DNA of 64,000 nt, taken from contig CAZXFW010000005.1 of assembly GCA_964640175.1 (NCBI GenBank), positions 62,001-126,000 on the forward strand. The letters run 5' to 3'. Positions 53,985-61,569 of the stretch are shown piece by piece; within the stretch, counting starts at the first letter, position 1; the number at the start of each line of letters is the position of its first letter. A model generated the notes under the pieces. It worked only from the letters and a program-made list of their open reading frames with translations. It was not told where the DNA came from and ran no database searches. Source of the DNA: JACKDX01 sp964640175. GTDB lineage: Bacteria > Myxococcota_A > Polyangia > Polyangiales > GCA-016699535. A program made the translations under genes and the position numbers.

Positions 53985-55334
53985 ATGCCATTAAAGCACA
54001 CACCCATGCGAGTTGCGGTTATTGGCTACGGACGCTTTGGAAAACTGCTCAGCAGACTCCTTAAGGAGGAGCTGGAAGTGGTGGTGTACGATCCACACGT
54101 CCAATCCACCGACGTTGAAAAAGGCATTCGTCTGGTGGATGAGACGACGGCGCTTGAGTGTGAAACGTTGTTTTACGCCGTACCCATACGCGATCTCGAA
54201 ACGGTCATTCAACGGCATGTGGCCCATTTTGCAAAAGACAACAATCCCCGCCTCGTTATCGACACACTTTCAGTTAAACTTTATCCCAAACACATCTTTG
54301 AGCGGCTACTTCCATCCCATGTTAAAGCTCTTTTAACGCATCCCATGTTTGGGCCGGACAGCGTTCGTGAGCATGGGCTCAAAGATCTCCCGATGATCAT
54401 GCATGCCCTGACTGCGTCTCCTGACGATTACGCATACTGGAAAGCGTTTTTTTCACGTCGAGAGCTGCGCGTCATCGAGTTAACTCCTGACGAGCACGAC
54501 CATAAGGCCGCATGGAGCCAAGGCATCGCACATTTCATCGGCAGGGTTCTCGAAGAGATGGCGCTTACGCCTTCTGAAGTGGATACGATCGGCGCAAAGC
54601 GGCTGCTTGAACTTCGTGATCAGGTTTGCAATGACAGCTGGCAGTTGTTTACAGACTTGCAAACCAAAAATCCCTACACCATAGAGATGCGCGTGCGACT
54701 GGGGCAAGCCGTTGACACCGTATACAATCGCCTGCTGCCCAACCGCATTAACATGGATCAATGGGTGGTTGGTATTCAAGGAGGGCGTGGAAGTTTTAAC
54801 GAACAGGCTGCTATGTATTACCTGGGACGCAATGGTGTGGACACCTACAGCATGCAACACCTCTACACAACTGAGGCTGTGCTGCGTGCGCTGCATGAAG
54901 GCCGGATCGATCGCGGACAATTTGCCATACACAACTCATTAGGCGGTATGGTGGAGGAAAGCGTGGATGCGATGGCGAATTACAAGTTTCGCATTGTGGA
55001 ACAATTTGCCATTAAAATAGCACATGCATTGATGATCCGCTCGGACGCGTCGTTGCAAGACATTCGGTCGATCATGGCGCATCCACAGGTGTTTCGGCAA
55101 TGCCAGGGAAACTTGGATGCCAAGTACATGCGTTTGGCGCGGATCAGCGGATCAGGGAACCTAATCGACTCTGCTCATGCGGCCGAACGACTCGCGCAAG
55201 GAACCATTGACGCGACCCATGCGGTGATGGGCCCACGTATATTGGCAGACATGTTTGGGCTCACGATCGTGGAAGACAATCTTCAAGATCTGAAAGAAAA
55301 CTACACAAGCTTTTTATGGGTGGAGCGGCCTTGA
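53985..55334 (+). CDS. prephenate dehydrogenase-prephenate dehydratase fusion
   Basis: A 449-aa product (a second ATG at 54006 is possible). Residues about 8-257 are a TyrA-type domain: Rossmann AVIGYGRFGK (Gly14, Gly16, Gly19), HPMFGPDS at 119-126, and a helical dimer domain with FIGRVLEEMALTPSEVDTIG. Residues about 261-446 look like prephenate dehydratase: GGRGSFNE at 266-273, NSLGG at 317-321, His347, HPQVFRQC at 366-373, and NYTSF at 439-443 where the active-site TRF motif lies (Arg replaced by Ser, catalytic Thr441 kept). There is no chorismate mutase domain and no C-terminal ACT domain. It should direct prephenate to tyrosine and phenylalanine from one polypeptide. The next gene starts inside its last codons. 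Confidence 0.88.
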   Translation: MPLKHTPMRVAVIGYGRFGKLLSRLLKEELEVVVYDPHVQSTDVEKGIRLVDETTALECETLFYAVPIRDLETVIQRHVAHFAKDNNPRLVIDTLSVKLYPKHIFERLLPSHVKALLTHPMFGPDSVREHGLKDLPMIMHALTASPDDYAYWKAFFSRRELRVIELTPDEHDHKAAWSQGIAHFIGRVLEEMALTPSEVDTIGAKRLLELRDQVCNDSWQLFTDLQTKNPYTIEMRVRLGQAVDTVYNRLLPNRINMDQWVVGIQGGRGSFNEQAAMYYLGRNGVDTYSMQHLYTTEAVLRALHEGRIDRGQFAIHNSLGGMVEESVDAMANYKFRIVEQFAIKIAHALMIRSDASLQDIRSIMAHPQVFRQCQGNLDAKYMRLARISGSGNLIDSAHAAERLAQGTIDATHAVMGPRILADMFGLTIVEDNLQDLKENYTSFLWVERP

Positions 55335-56182
55335 TTCAACGCGCCGTCATTTGGCTGTTGGTGGCGCTTCTATTCACAGCGTGTGGCGAAACAACAAATC
55401 ACGCGCAAGCGACGATTCGCAACACCCACCGTAACCAAGTTCACCGCTGGATAGAACGCAATTTCACGCGTCATCGCAAAGGAGTTGCTTTAGTTGCCCA
55501 ACGCCTAGCACCTGGCTTTGCCGTTGAACCTGAAGATGCACGCCGTTCACAAATGCGTGTGGCCCTTCGACTCATGAGCCAGCCTCCCAAAGGCGTATCC
55601 GAACTCATTGCTTCTCCTAAAAGTTTTATTGCAGCAATCGATGCAAATGGCATCGTCATTGCCCGTGACACAAGTGCCGAACACGACCAAATGCAGGGAC
55701 AAAACTTGAAGTTGTTTGAGCCTGTCGAAAAAGCGCTCAAGGGAACTGCGGCAGAAGGCTTGGTGACATTTTCTAGCCTAGACAAGGGGGAGGCTTCAGT
55801 GAGCCTCATCTTTGCATATCCGGTCCGCATGGAAAGCCAGCCAAACGCTTCTCCCGTTGGCGCCATCGTCGTGGGAATCCCGTTGTGGCGTTTAGCTCAA
55901 CAACTAAGTCAACAACTACGGCTCACCTATGCCAAACAAACCACGGTCGTGCTTTGGGTGTATCTGGTACATCAAGGGCGCTTGCACCATTTTGGCACTC
56001 CGCCTGAAGTGGATCAGGCATTGCCCGAAGCAACGCATATTGTTTCGGCGTTGGCCTCAAAGCCCAAAGGCTATACAGGCCAATTTAACGTCGTGGGCAG
56101 GCCCTATGCGTATGGAGTGTATCCCGAGCCTATGCTTTCAGCTGATACTGCCGTGCTTATTGTACGCTCGAACCCGTTGTAG
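55316..56182 (+). CDS. lipoprotein with Cache-like sensor domain, no output domain
   Basis: A 288-aa product; ATG 55316 lies 19 bases inside the end of the fusion gene (TTG 55331 is an alternative). A lipoprotein signal peptide with lipobox LFTAC (Cys23). The mature part is a Cache/PDC-type ligand-binding domain: SPKSFIAAIDANGIVIARDTS near 100-120, MQGQNLKLFEPVEKALKG, then FAYPVRMESQ and a GAIVVGIPLWRLAQQL strand-helix. No histidine kinase, HAMP or methyl-accepting part follows. It may be a periplasmic ligand-binding partner of another receptor. Convergent with the next lipoprotein gene, 26-base overlap. Confidence 0.8.
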   Translation: MGGAALIQRAVIWLLVALLFTACGETTNHAQATIRNTHRNQVHRWIERNFTRHRKGVALVAQRLAPGFAVEPEDARRSQMRVALRLMSQPPKGVSELIASPKSFIAAIDANGIVIARDTSAEHDQMQGQNLKLFEPVEKALKGTAAEGLVTFSSLDKGEASVSLIFAYPVRMESQPNASPVGAIVVGIPLWRLAQQLSQQLRLTYAKQTTVVLWVYLVHQGRLHHFGTPPEVDQALPEATHIVSALASKPKGYTGQFNVVGRPYAYGVYPEPMLSADTAVLIVRSNPL

Positions 56183-56753
56183 AACGTGATCCTGTTTGAG
56201 ACGAAGACTTTGGTGACGAAAGCAAGGCTTTTAAAGCGTTGCGTTCTGCGGGAGCCAAACTTGCTTCCACTTGTTGACAGTGTGTTTGATTATCCACGGC
56301 ATAGCCCATGACCAAACATTGCTGAGCTTCAGGAGGCAAGCTTTCGCAGGTTTGTAAAAACCTCGCCTTGGGGGGCATGGCACGAGGGGCACCTGGAGCC
56401 TTTGCGCGTTGTAACTCAAGTACGGCGGCTTCTAATCCTGCAAAGGCTTCCGTACATGAAGAGCTTGTTTTGCCTTTGGCTTGAGCCTTTTGTGCATCCT
56501 CAGAGGCCGCCTCTGTCGCAGCTTTAACTGCTTGTTTAACATATTTTGGCGGCTCTTCGATTGGTTTGATCGGCCTAACGGGTTCCGGAGGTGGAACAAG
56601 CGCAGCAGGCGCTTTAGAGGGTGGAGCAGGCGTAGAAGGCGCAGCCGGCATCACTGTCGATGGGCGCGAGGAGTGTTCCTTTGGCGGTGTTTCCGTACAG
56701 CCGCATAATCCCACTAGGATGAGTCCTATCCACCCATTCCACCCATGTTGCAT
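56157..56753 (-). CDS. Pro/Ala-rich lipoprotein, unknown
   Basis: 198 aa from the ATG at 56753, preceded by a GGGAG Shine-Dalgarno; the frame extends to 56798 without purpose. A lipoprotein signal peptide ends at GLCGC (Cys19). A Pro/Ala/Ser linker (about 25-70) is followed by a helical domain with three or four Cys (SSSCTEAF, LQTCESLP, QQCLVMGY, THCQQVEA) that may form disulfides. I do not recognise a family. Probably attached to a membrane and exposed in the periplasm. Lies just downstream of aat, on the same strand. Confidence 0.7.
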   Translation of the reverse strand: MQHGWNGWIGLILVGLCGCTETPPKEHSSRPSTVMPAAPSTPAPPSKAPAALVPPPEPVRPIKPIEEPPKYVKQAVKAATEAASEDAQKAQAKGKTSSSCTEAFAGLEAAVLELQRAKAPGAPRAMPPKARFLQTCESLPPEAQQCLVMGYAVDNQTHCQQVEASLAPAERNALKALLSSPKSSSQTGSRSTTGSSVQ

Positions 56754-56799
56754 AAGCGATCTCCCTTTTATGGATGTAAGGGGTATCCCACAATGCACC

Positions 56800-57519
56800 T
56801 TATCGTCTAGAAAGAATATACAAGACTTCTTTAGGCGTAAGTTCCAACGTCCATGGGCCTTGTTGGGTGGCTTCCATCACATGGGATCGTAGGTGTGCTA
56901 AAAATGCCGACCGAGGCCAACTGACGGCCCCAAACCGAGTCAAGTGCTCGGTCGGCGTTTGGCAATCTACCAACGTATAATTCCACCGGACGAGATTTCC
57001 TAACAACGTCACAAAGGCCACTTTGGAAGCATCGGGACATTTCGCAAACATGGCTTCACCAAAAAACATGCTCCCAAGTGCCACGCCATAGAGCCCTCCC
57101 ACCAAAGCACCGTCTTGCCACGCTTCGATACTATGGGCGTAGCCTAGGTTGTGAAGCGATTCATAGCCTTCCATTAATTCGTCGGTGATCCATGTGCCTT
57201 CTTGCTCAGGCCGAGAAACACTGGCACAGGCTTCAATCACAGCGCTAAACGCAGTATCTGCACGCACTTCATAGAGTCCTCGCACGATTTGTTTCCTGAG
57301 GGATCTGGAAATATGAACCCGATGGGGCTCAAGGACAAAACGAGGATCGGGACTGAACCACAATAGCGGCAGTCCTTCGTGTGGCCATGGAAAAATTCCC
57401 TGACTGTATGCCAAGATAAGCCGTTCTGCTGAGATGCTTCCGCCTACAGCCACAATACCATGGGGTCCCGCTGACTCCGGTGGCGGAAACACAAGCTCCG
57501 ATCCCAGCACCTGCACCAT
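56800..57519 (-). CDS. aat: leucyl/phenylalanyl-tRNA-protein transferase
   Basis: A 239-aa product. Adds Leu or Phe from aminoacyl-tRNA to N-terminal Lys/Arg of proteins, producing N-degrons for ClpS-ClpAP. Landmarks: LILAYSQGIFPWPHEG near 30-45, PLLWFSPDPRFVLEP, TWITDELMEGYESLHNLGYAHSIEAW, LVGGLYGVALGSMFFGEAMF and a DCQTPTEHLTRFGA segment. It ends the minus-strand clpS-clpA-aat run, 3 bases after the clpA stop. Confidence 0.95.
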   Translation of the reverse strand: MVQVLGSELVFPPPESAGPHGIVAVGGSISAERLILAYSQGIFPWPHEGLPLLWFSPDPRFVLEPHRVHISRSLRKQIVRGLYEVRADTAFSAVIEACASVSRPEQEGTWITDELMEGYESLHNLGYAHSIEAWQDGALVGGLYGVALGSMFFGEAMFAKCPDASKVAFVTLLGNLVRWNYTLVDCQTPTEHLTRFGAVSWPRSAFLAHLRSHVMEATQQGPWTLELTPKEVLYILSRR

Positions 57520-57522
57520 AGA

Positions 57523-59778
57523 TTATGTGCCAAAAACGAGTTCAGGCGTGTTGTTGTTCAATTGCACCTTTGCCGTCCCGCCATTTGCTAATGGGCCAAA
57601 CAACAACGCCTCGGACAAGGGTCGCTTGAGGGTATCTTCCACCAACCGAGACAACGGTCGAGCGCCCATGACAGGGTCATAGCCATGCGTGGCAAGCCAT
57701 TGGCGAGTTGCAGCATCAAGTTTCAACGTCACGTTTTTTTCCTTAAGCATGACTTCGAGCAAACGTACTTCTTTGTCGACAATGGCTAAGACCACTTCAG
57801 GACTCAAGCGCTCAAACCGCACCCACGCATCCAAGCGATTGCGAAATTCCGGCCGAAACGTACGCTCAATGGCACTCTTGGCACGCTCTGGATCACTCGA
57901 AGCGCTGGCTCCAAAACCAATGTCACGGCCACCCATTTCAAGCGCTCCTGCGTTCGTAGTCATGATAAGCACCACGTTGCGAAAATCCGCTTTGCGGCCG
58001 GTATTGTCGGTTAGCGTCGCATGGTCCATCACCTGCAACAGCACATTGAACAAATCGGGATGAGCCTTCTCGATTTCGTCAAGCACCACGACAGCAGAAG
58101 GGTGTTGACGTACGGCATCCGTCAGTAGTCCGCCTTGATCAAACCCCACATAGCCAGGTGGAGCCCCGATCAATCTTGAAACCGTGTGTTTTTCCGAATA
58201 CTCGCTCATGTCATAGCGTAAAAAAGTAACCCCCATCGCTTGAGCCAATTGCTTAGCTGTTTCTGTTTTACCCACACCGGTGGGTCCAGAAAACAAAAAC
58301 GAGCCGATGGGCTTATCGGGATCCCTCAGGCCAGCGCGTGACAATTTAATGGCAGAGACCACGCGATCAATCGCGTGATCCTGGCCGAAAATCACTTTCC
58401 GCAACTGTGCATCGAGATCTTTGAGATGCTCGCGATCTGACGCCGAAACCGTGTGTGCGGGCACGCCAGCCATGCGACTGACCACCGCTTCAATATCTTC
58501 GACGCTCACGTTTGCCGTACGGTCAGCCTCGAGGCGAAGCTGATCCATTGCGCCTGCTTCATCCATGACATCAATGGCTTTGTCGGGAAGCCGATGTTCT
58601 CGTAGATACTTATCCGCAAGTTTGGCGGCCGCTTCAAGTGCCTGGGGATCATACTTAACATGATGGTAGGCTTCGTAACGCGGCTTTAACCCCTCTAAAA
58701 TTTTGATCGTCTCTTGCACGGAGGGTTCTTTGATCTCAATGGTTTGAAACCGCCTCGCAAACGCGCGATCATGGTCAAACGACGCCTTAAAATCCCGATG
58801 CGTGGTTGAGCCCATGCAACGCAGTTTGCCAGAGGCCAGCGCAGGCTTAAGAATGTTGGAGGCGTCCATAGAGCCGCCTGTGGTCATGCCCGCGCCAATG
58901 ACGGTATGGATCTCGTCGATGAACACAATGGCTTTGGGTTGCTCTTGTAGCTGCTTGATCACGTCTTTCAAGCGCTCTTCAAACTCTCCACGGTACTTGG
59001 TGCCCGCCAAAAGCGCACCCATGTCCAACGAATAAACAGCCGCGGAACGCAGCGCCTCAGGAACGTTGCCCTCGTAAATGCGTAGCGCCAGGCCTTCGGC
59101 AAGCGCCGTTTTACCCACTCCAGGATCACCTACAAAAAGGGGGTTATTCTTACGCCGCCGACAGAGCACATGAATGGTGCGATCGAGTTCTGCTTCGCGA
59201 CCAATCAGAGGGTCGATCTGTCCGGCCGCTGCTTGTTCTACGAGATTGACAGCATACGCTTCCAACGAATCGTGAGGCGCAACGCTTTCTTCCTGCGGTT
59301 CTGCAGGTTCCAGACGTTTACGTCCAATGGGAAACCGCTTGCCCTCTGTATGGGATATGTGTTGTTTCAGGGACAGGGCAGTGGCTCCCAAGCGTTCAAG
59401 CCAATAGACAGCATGGGAATCAGGTTCTTCGAAGACTTCTACGAGCACACGGGCCCCATCAATGAGCGGCGATTCAGAGCTCAGTGCGTGAATCGCGGCC
59501 CGGTGCAACACGCGTTCAACGGCCATGGTCTGCTGAGGCTGCGGTTCCTGGTCGCTGTCGACTGTCTCTACGTTTTCGTCAATAAACTCCAAAAGCTCAG
59601 CTTCCAAGCGCTTGCAATCCACGCTGCATGCTTTTAAGGCATCACTCGCGGTGGGATCGTCAAGCAGTGCCACCACCAAGTGTTCCAAAGTGACATAAGG
59701 ATGACGCATGCTTGCCGCCATTTCGAATGCCGCCTTGATGCTTGCCTGCAGTGTTCGTGCAATGATGGGCGCTGCCAT
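57523..59778 (-). CDS. clpA: ATP-dependent Clp protease ATPase subunit ClpA
   Basis: 751 aa, normal for ClpA. An N domain (about 1-145) with the Clp_N repeats, AAA1 with Walker A GDPGVGKTALAEG and Walker B IVFIDEIHTVIGAG, no ClpB-type middle domain, and AAA2 with Walker A GPTGVGKTETAKQ and Walker B VVVLDEIEKAHPDLFNVLLQVMD. It unfolds substrates for ClpP and receives N-degrons from ClpS. The ATG at 59778 overlaps the clpS stop as TAATG. clpP is not in this window. Confidence 0.97.
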   Translation of the reverse strand: MAAPIIARTLQASIKAAFEMAASMRHPYVTLEHLVVALLDDPTASDALKACSVDCKRLEAELLEFIDENVETVDSDQEPQPQQTMAVERVLHRAAIHALSSESPLIDGARVLVEVFEEPDSHAVYWLERLGATALSLKQHISHTEGKRFPIGRKRLEPAEPQEESVAPHDSLEAYAVNLVEQAAAGQIDPLIGREAELDRTIHVLCRRRKNNPLFVGDPGVGKTALAEGLALRIYEGNVPEALRSAAVYSLDMGALLAGTKYRGEFEERLKDVIKQLQEQPKAIVFIDEIHTVIGAGMTTGGSMDASNILKPALASGKLRCMGSTTHRDFKASFDHDRAFARRFQTIEIKEPSVQETIKILEGLKPRYEAYHHVKYDPQALEAAAKLADKYLREHRLPDKAIDVMDEAGAMDQLRLEADRTANVSVEDIEAVVSRMAGVPAHTVSASDREHLKDLDAQLRKVIFGQDHAIDRVVSAIKLSRAGLRDPDKPIGSFLFSGPTGVGKTETAKQLAQAMGVTFLRYDMSEYSEKHTVSRLIGAPPGYVGFDQGGLLTDAVRQHPSAVVVLDEIEKAHPDLFNVLLQVMDHATLTDNTGRKADFRNVVLIMTTNAGALEMGGRDIGFGASASSDPERAKSAIERTFRPEFRNRLDAWVRFERLSPEVVLAIVDKEVRLLEVMLKEKNVTLKLDAATRQWLATHGYDPVMGARPLSRLVEDTLKRPLSEALLFGPLANGGTAKVQLNNNTPELVFGT

Positions 59779-60107
59779 TAGGGTTCTCCTGGTTCGAGAC
59801 TAAGCCTGAGCGGGAACTCGCGTTCCCTTGCCAGTGTTTCTACGGTATGAACCTTCATTTCGGCGATTTCATGTGTATAAACTCCGGCCGTGCCGCTGCC
59901 AGTATGGTGCACCTCAAGCATGATGCGTATGGCGATAGGTTCGGAGTGACCAAACACCGTTTGTAGGATACCCACTACGAAATCCCGCGTCGTATAATCG
60001 TCATTATGAAGGACGACGCGGTACATCGGGGGCTTTTTCGTCCTCGGTTTGGGACGGCTGAGCGTTTGAACTCCCGGTTCCTGGGATTGTTTCGAGTGCT
60101 TCGCCAT
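59778..60107 (-). CDS. clpS: ClpS adaptor
   Basis: A 109-aa product. Binds N-terminal Leu/Phe/Tyr/Trp residues and hands the protein to ClpA. Core motif YRVVLHNDDYTTRDFVVGIL at about 29-48, with the acidic DD residues that hold the N-terminal amine, then IRIMLEVHHTGSG and HEIAEMKVHTVETLAREREFPLRL. An N-terminal basic extension (MAKHSKQSQEPG) is longer than usual, as expected for the flexible arm that engages ClpA. It is the first gene of clpS-clpA-aat. Confidence 0.96.
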   Translation of the reverse strand: MAKHSKQSQEPGVQTLSRPKPRTKKPPMYRVVLHNDDYTTRDFVVGILQTVFGHSEPIAIRIMLEVHHTGSGTAGVYTHEIAEMKVHTVETLAREREFPLRLSLEPGEP

Positions 60108-60153
60108 ACTCCGTTAGGCTAACCACTCTATGCGGGCGTGCCAAGTCGGAGTG

Positions 60154-60537
60154 TCAGTAAACCACAATTCGTGCGTACATATCGGAGCGGGTGGCGTTTT
60201 TGATCTGCACAAACTGGCCATCGACACTCACCACGTGAGCCAGATCGCCGGACGCTAACCCGGTGGCAGATCCATCTGAACGAAAAGACAAGTAAACCAG
60301 CACGACCGACGGCACATAGCCCAAGCTGTGTTCAACGCGCAGCGTCACCCCGCCTGGATAATCCAGCCACGGTACGGCCTCGGTGCCTACCCACGGCATA
60401 CTCTCCCACATACCTTGGTCGGTGACACGTTGGGCAGGAAGATCTGCCGCCACAATCGTCCGCAATTCTTCCGCATGCGCAGAACAACCCGAAACCACCA
60501 GCAAATAAATCATTATCCACAGACGTCCCATTAACAT
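60154..60537 (-). CDS. small lipoprotein, unknown
   Basis: Up to 127 aa from the ATG at 60537 (ATG 60531 is preferable for Shine-Dalgarno spacing from GAGAAG). A short lipoprotein signal peptide ends at VVSGC. The mature part, about 108 residues, is beta-rich and without Cys: DYPGGVTLRVEHSLGYVPSVVLVYLSFRSDG and DGQFVQIKNATRSDMYARIVVY. The last segment resembles small beta-sandwich domains in exported proteins. No family is recognised. It lies between hemB and clpS on the same strand. Confidence 0.72.
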   Translation of the reverse strand: MLMGRLWIMIYLLVVSGCSAHAEELRTIVAADLPAQRVTDQGMWESMPWVGTEAVPWLDYPGGVTLRVEHSLGYVPSVVLVYLSFRSDGSATGLASGDLAHVVSVDGQFVQIKNATRSDMYARIVVY

Positions 60538-60558
60538 GTGCTTCTCACTTTTTTTGGG

Positions 60559-61569
60559 TCAGACCGCCACAGGTTGCTTTAAAAGCTCTGCGGCATAGGT
60601 GGCATAGTACGTCAGGATAAACTTAGCGCCAGCACGTTTGATAGAAGTCAGTGTTTCAAGCACCGCGGAGGGCTCGTCCAACAGCCCGCGGTCGCTGGCG
60701 CTTTTAATCATCATATATTCCCCACTGACATGAAATGCAGCCACCGGAACATCCACCGCGCTGCGGATGTCGGAAATCACGTCCAAGTAAGCCACCGCAG
60801 GCTTGACCATCACCATGTCTGCACCTTGCTCCACATCCAAGCGAACTTCACGCAGAGCCTCCGTGCGGTTTGCAGGATCCATTTGATAGCCTCGTCGATC
60901 ACCATGGCTTGGCGTGCTACTGGCAGCCTCTCGAAACGGTCCATAGAATGCACTCGCGTATTTGGCTGCATAGCTCAATATCGCCACGTGACTGAATCCA
61001 GCATCGTCGAGCGCACCCCGAATAACACCGACGCGACCGTCCATCATGTCGCTGGGTGCGACCACATCCGCTCCCGCACGCGCATGACAAAGGGCTTCTT
61101 GCGCAAGCACCTCCAAGGTGGTGTCGTTATCAACATCCGATTCCAGCTTCCCTGCGCTCTTGGTTAATAGTCCGCAGTGACCATGGTCCGTGTAACTGCA
61201 TAAACACACGTCGGTCATCACTATCAGCCCAGGCACCTTTTGCTTGAGTGCCGCAATTGCGCGAGGCACGGGGCCATCCTCAGCATACGCACTCCTGCCG
61301 GAAGCGTCTTTGTGATCTGGCACGCCAAACACGATGACCGCACGCACACCTGCGTCCCACGCCCGCTTCGCTGTTTCAGCAATCGTCTCCGGAGTGTCAT
61401 GAAATACTCCGGGCAACGATGAAATTTCATGTTTTCCTTTGTGACCTGCGACCACAAACAATGGGAGCACCAAGTCCGAAGGCTGAAGGTGCGTTTCTGC
61501 CACCAATGCCCTCATGGCCGCTTTACCTCGGAGTCTCCGTGGCCGTTCCACTAACCAATGTGCTGTCAT
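60559..61569 (-). CDS. hemB: delta-aminolevulinic acid dehydratase (porphobilinogen synthase)
   Basis: 336 aa from the ATG at 61569, which overlaps the CobA-HemD stop as ATGA; the frame continues to 61686 inside that gene. Joins two aminolevulinate molecules to porphobilinogen. The zinc-type Cys cluster is present (Cys122, Cys124, Cys132 in TDVCLCSYTDHGHC), with the two active-site Lys, Lys203 in AAKYASAFYGPF and Lys256 in MVKPAVAYL. The last part of an operon producing tetrapyrroles from aminolevulinate, including siroheme precursors. Confidence 0.97.
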   Translation of the reverse strand: MTAHWLVERPRRLRGKAAMRALVAETHLQPSDLVLPLFVVAGHKGKHEISSLPGVFHDTPETIAETAKRAWDAGVRAVIVFGVPDHKDASGRSAYAEDGPVPRAIAALKQKVPGLIVMTDVCLCSYTDHGHCGLLTKSAGKLESDVDNDTTLEVLAQEALCHARAGADVVAPSDMMDGRVGVIRGALDDAGFSHVAILSYAAKYASAFYGPFREAASSTPSHGDRRGYQMDPANRTEALREVRLDVEQGADMVMVKPAVAYLDVISDIRSAVDVPVAAFHVSGEYMMIKSASDRGLLDEPSAVLETLTSIKRAGAKFILTYYATYAAELLKQPVAV

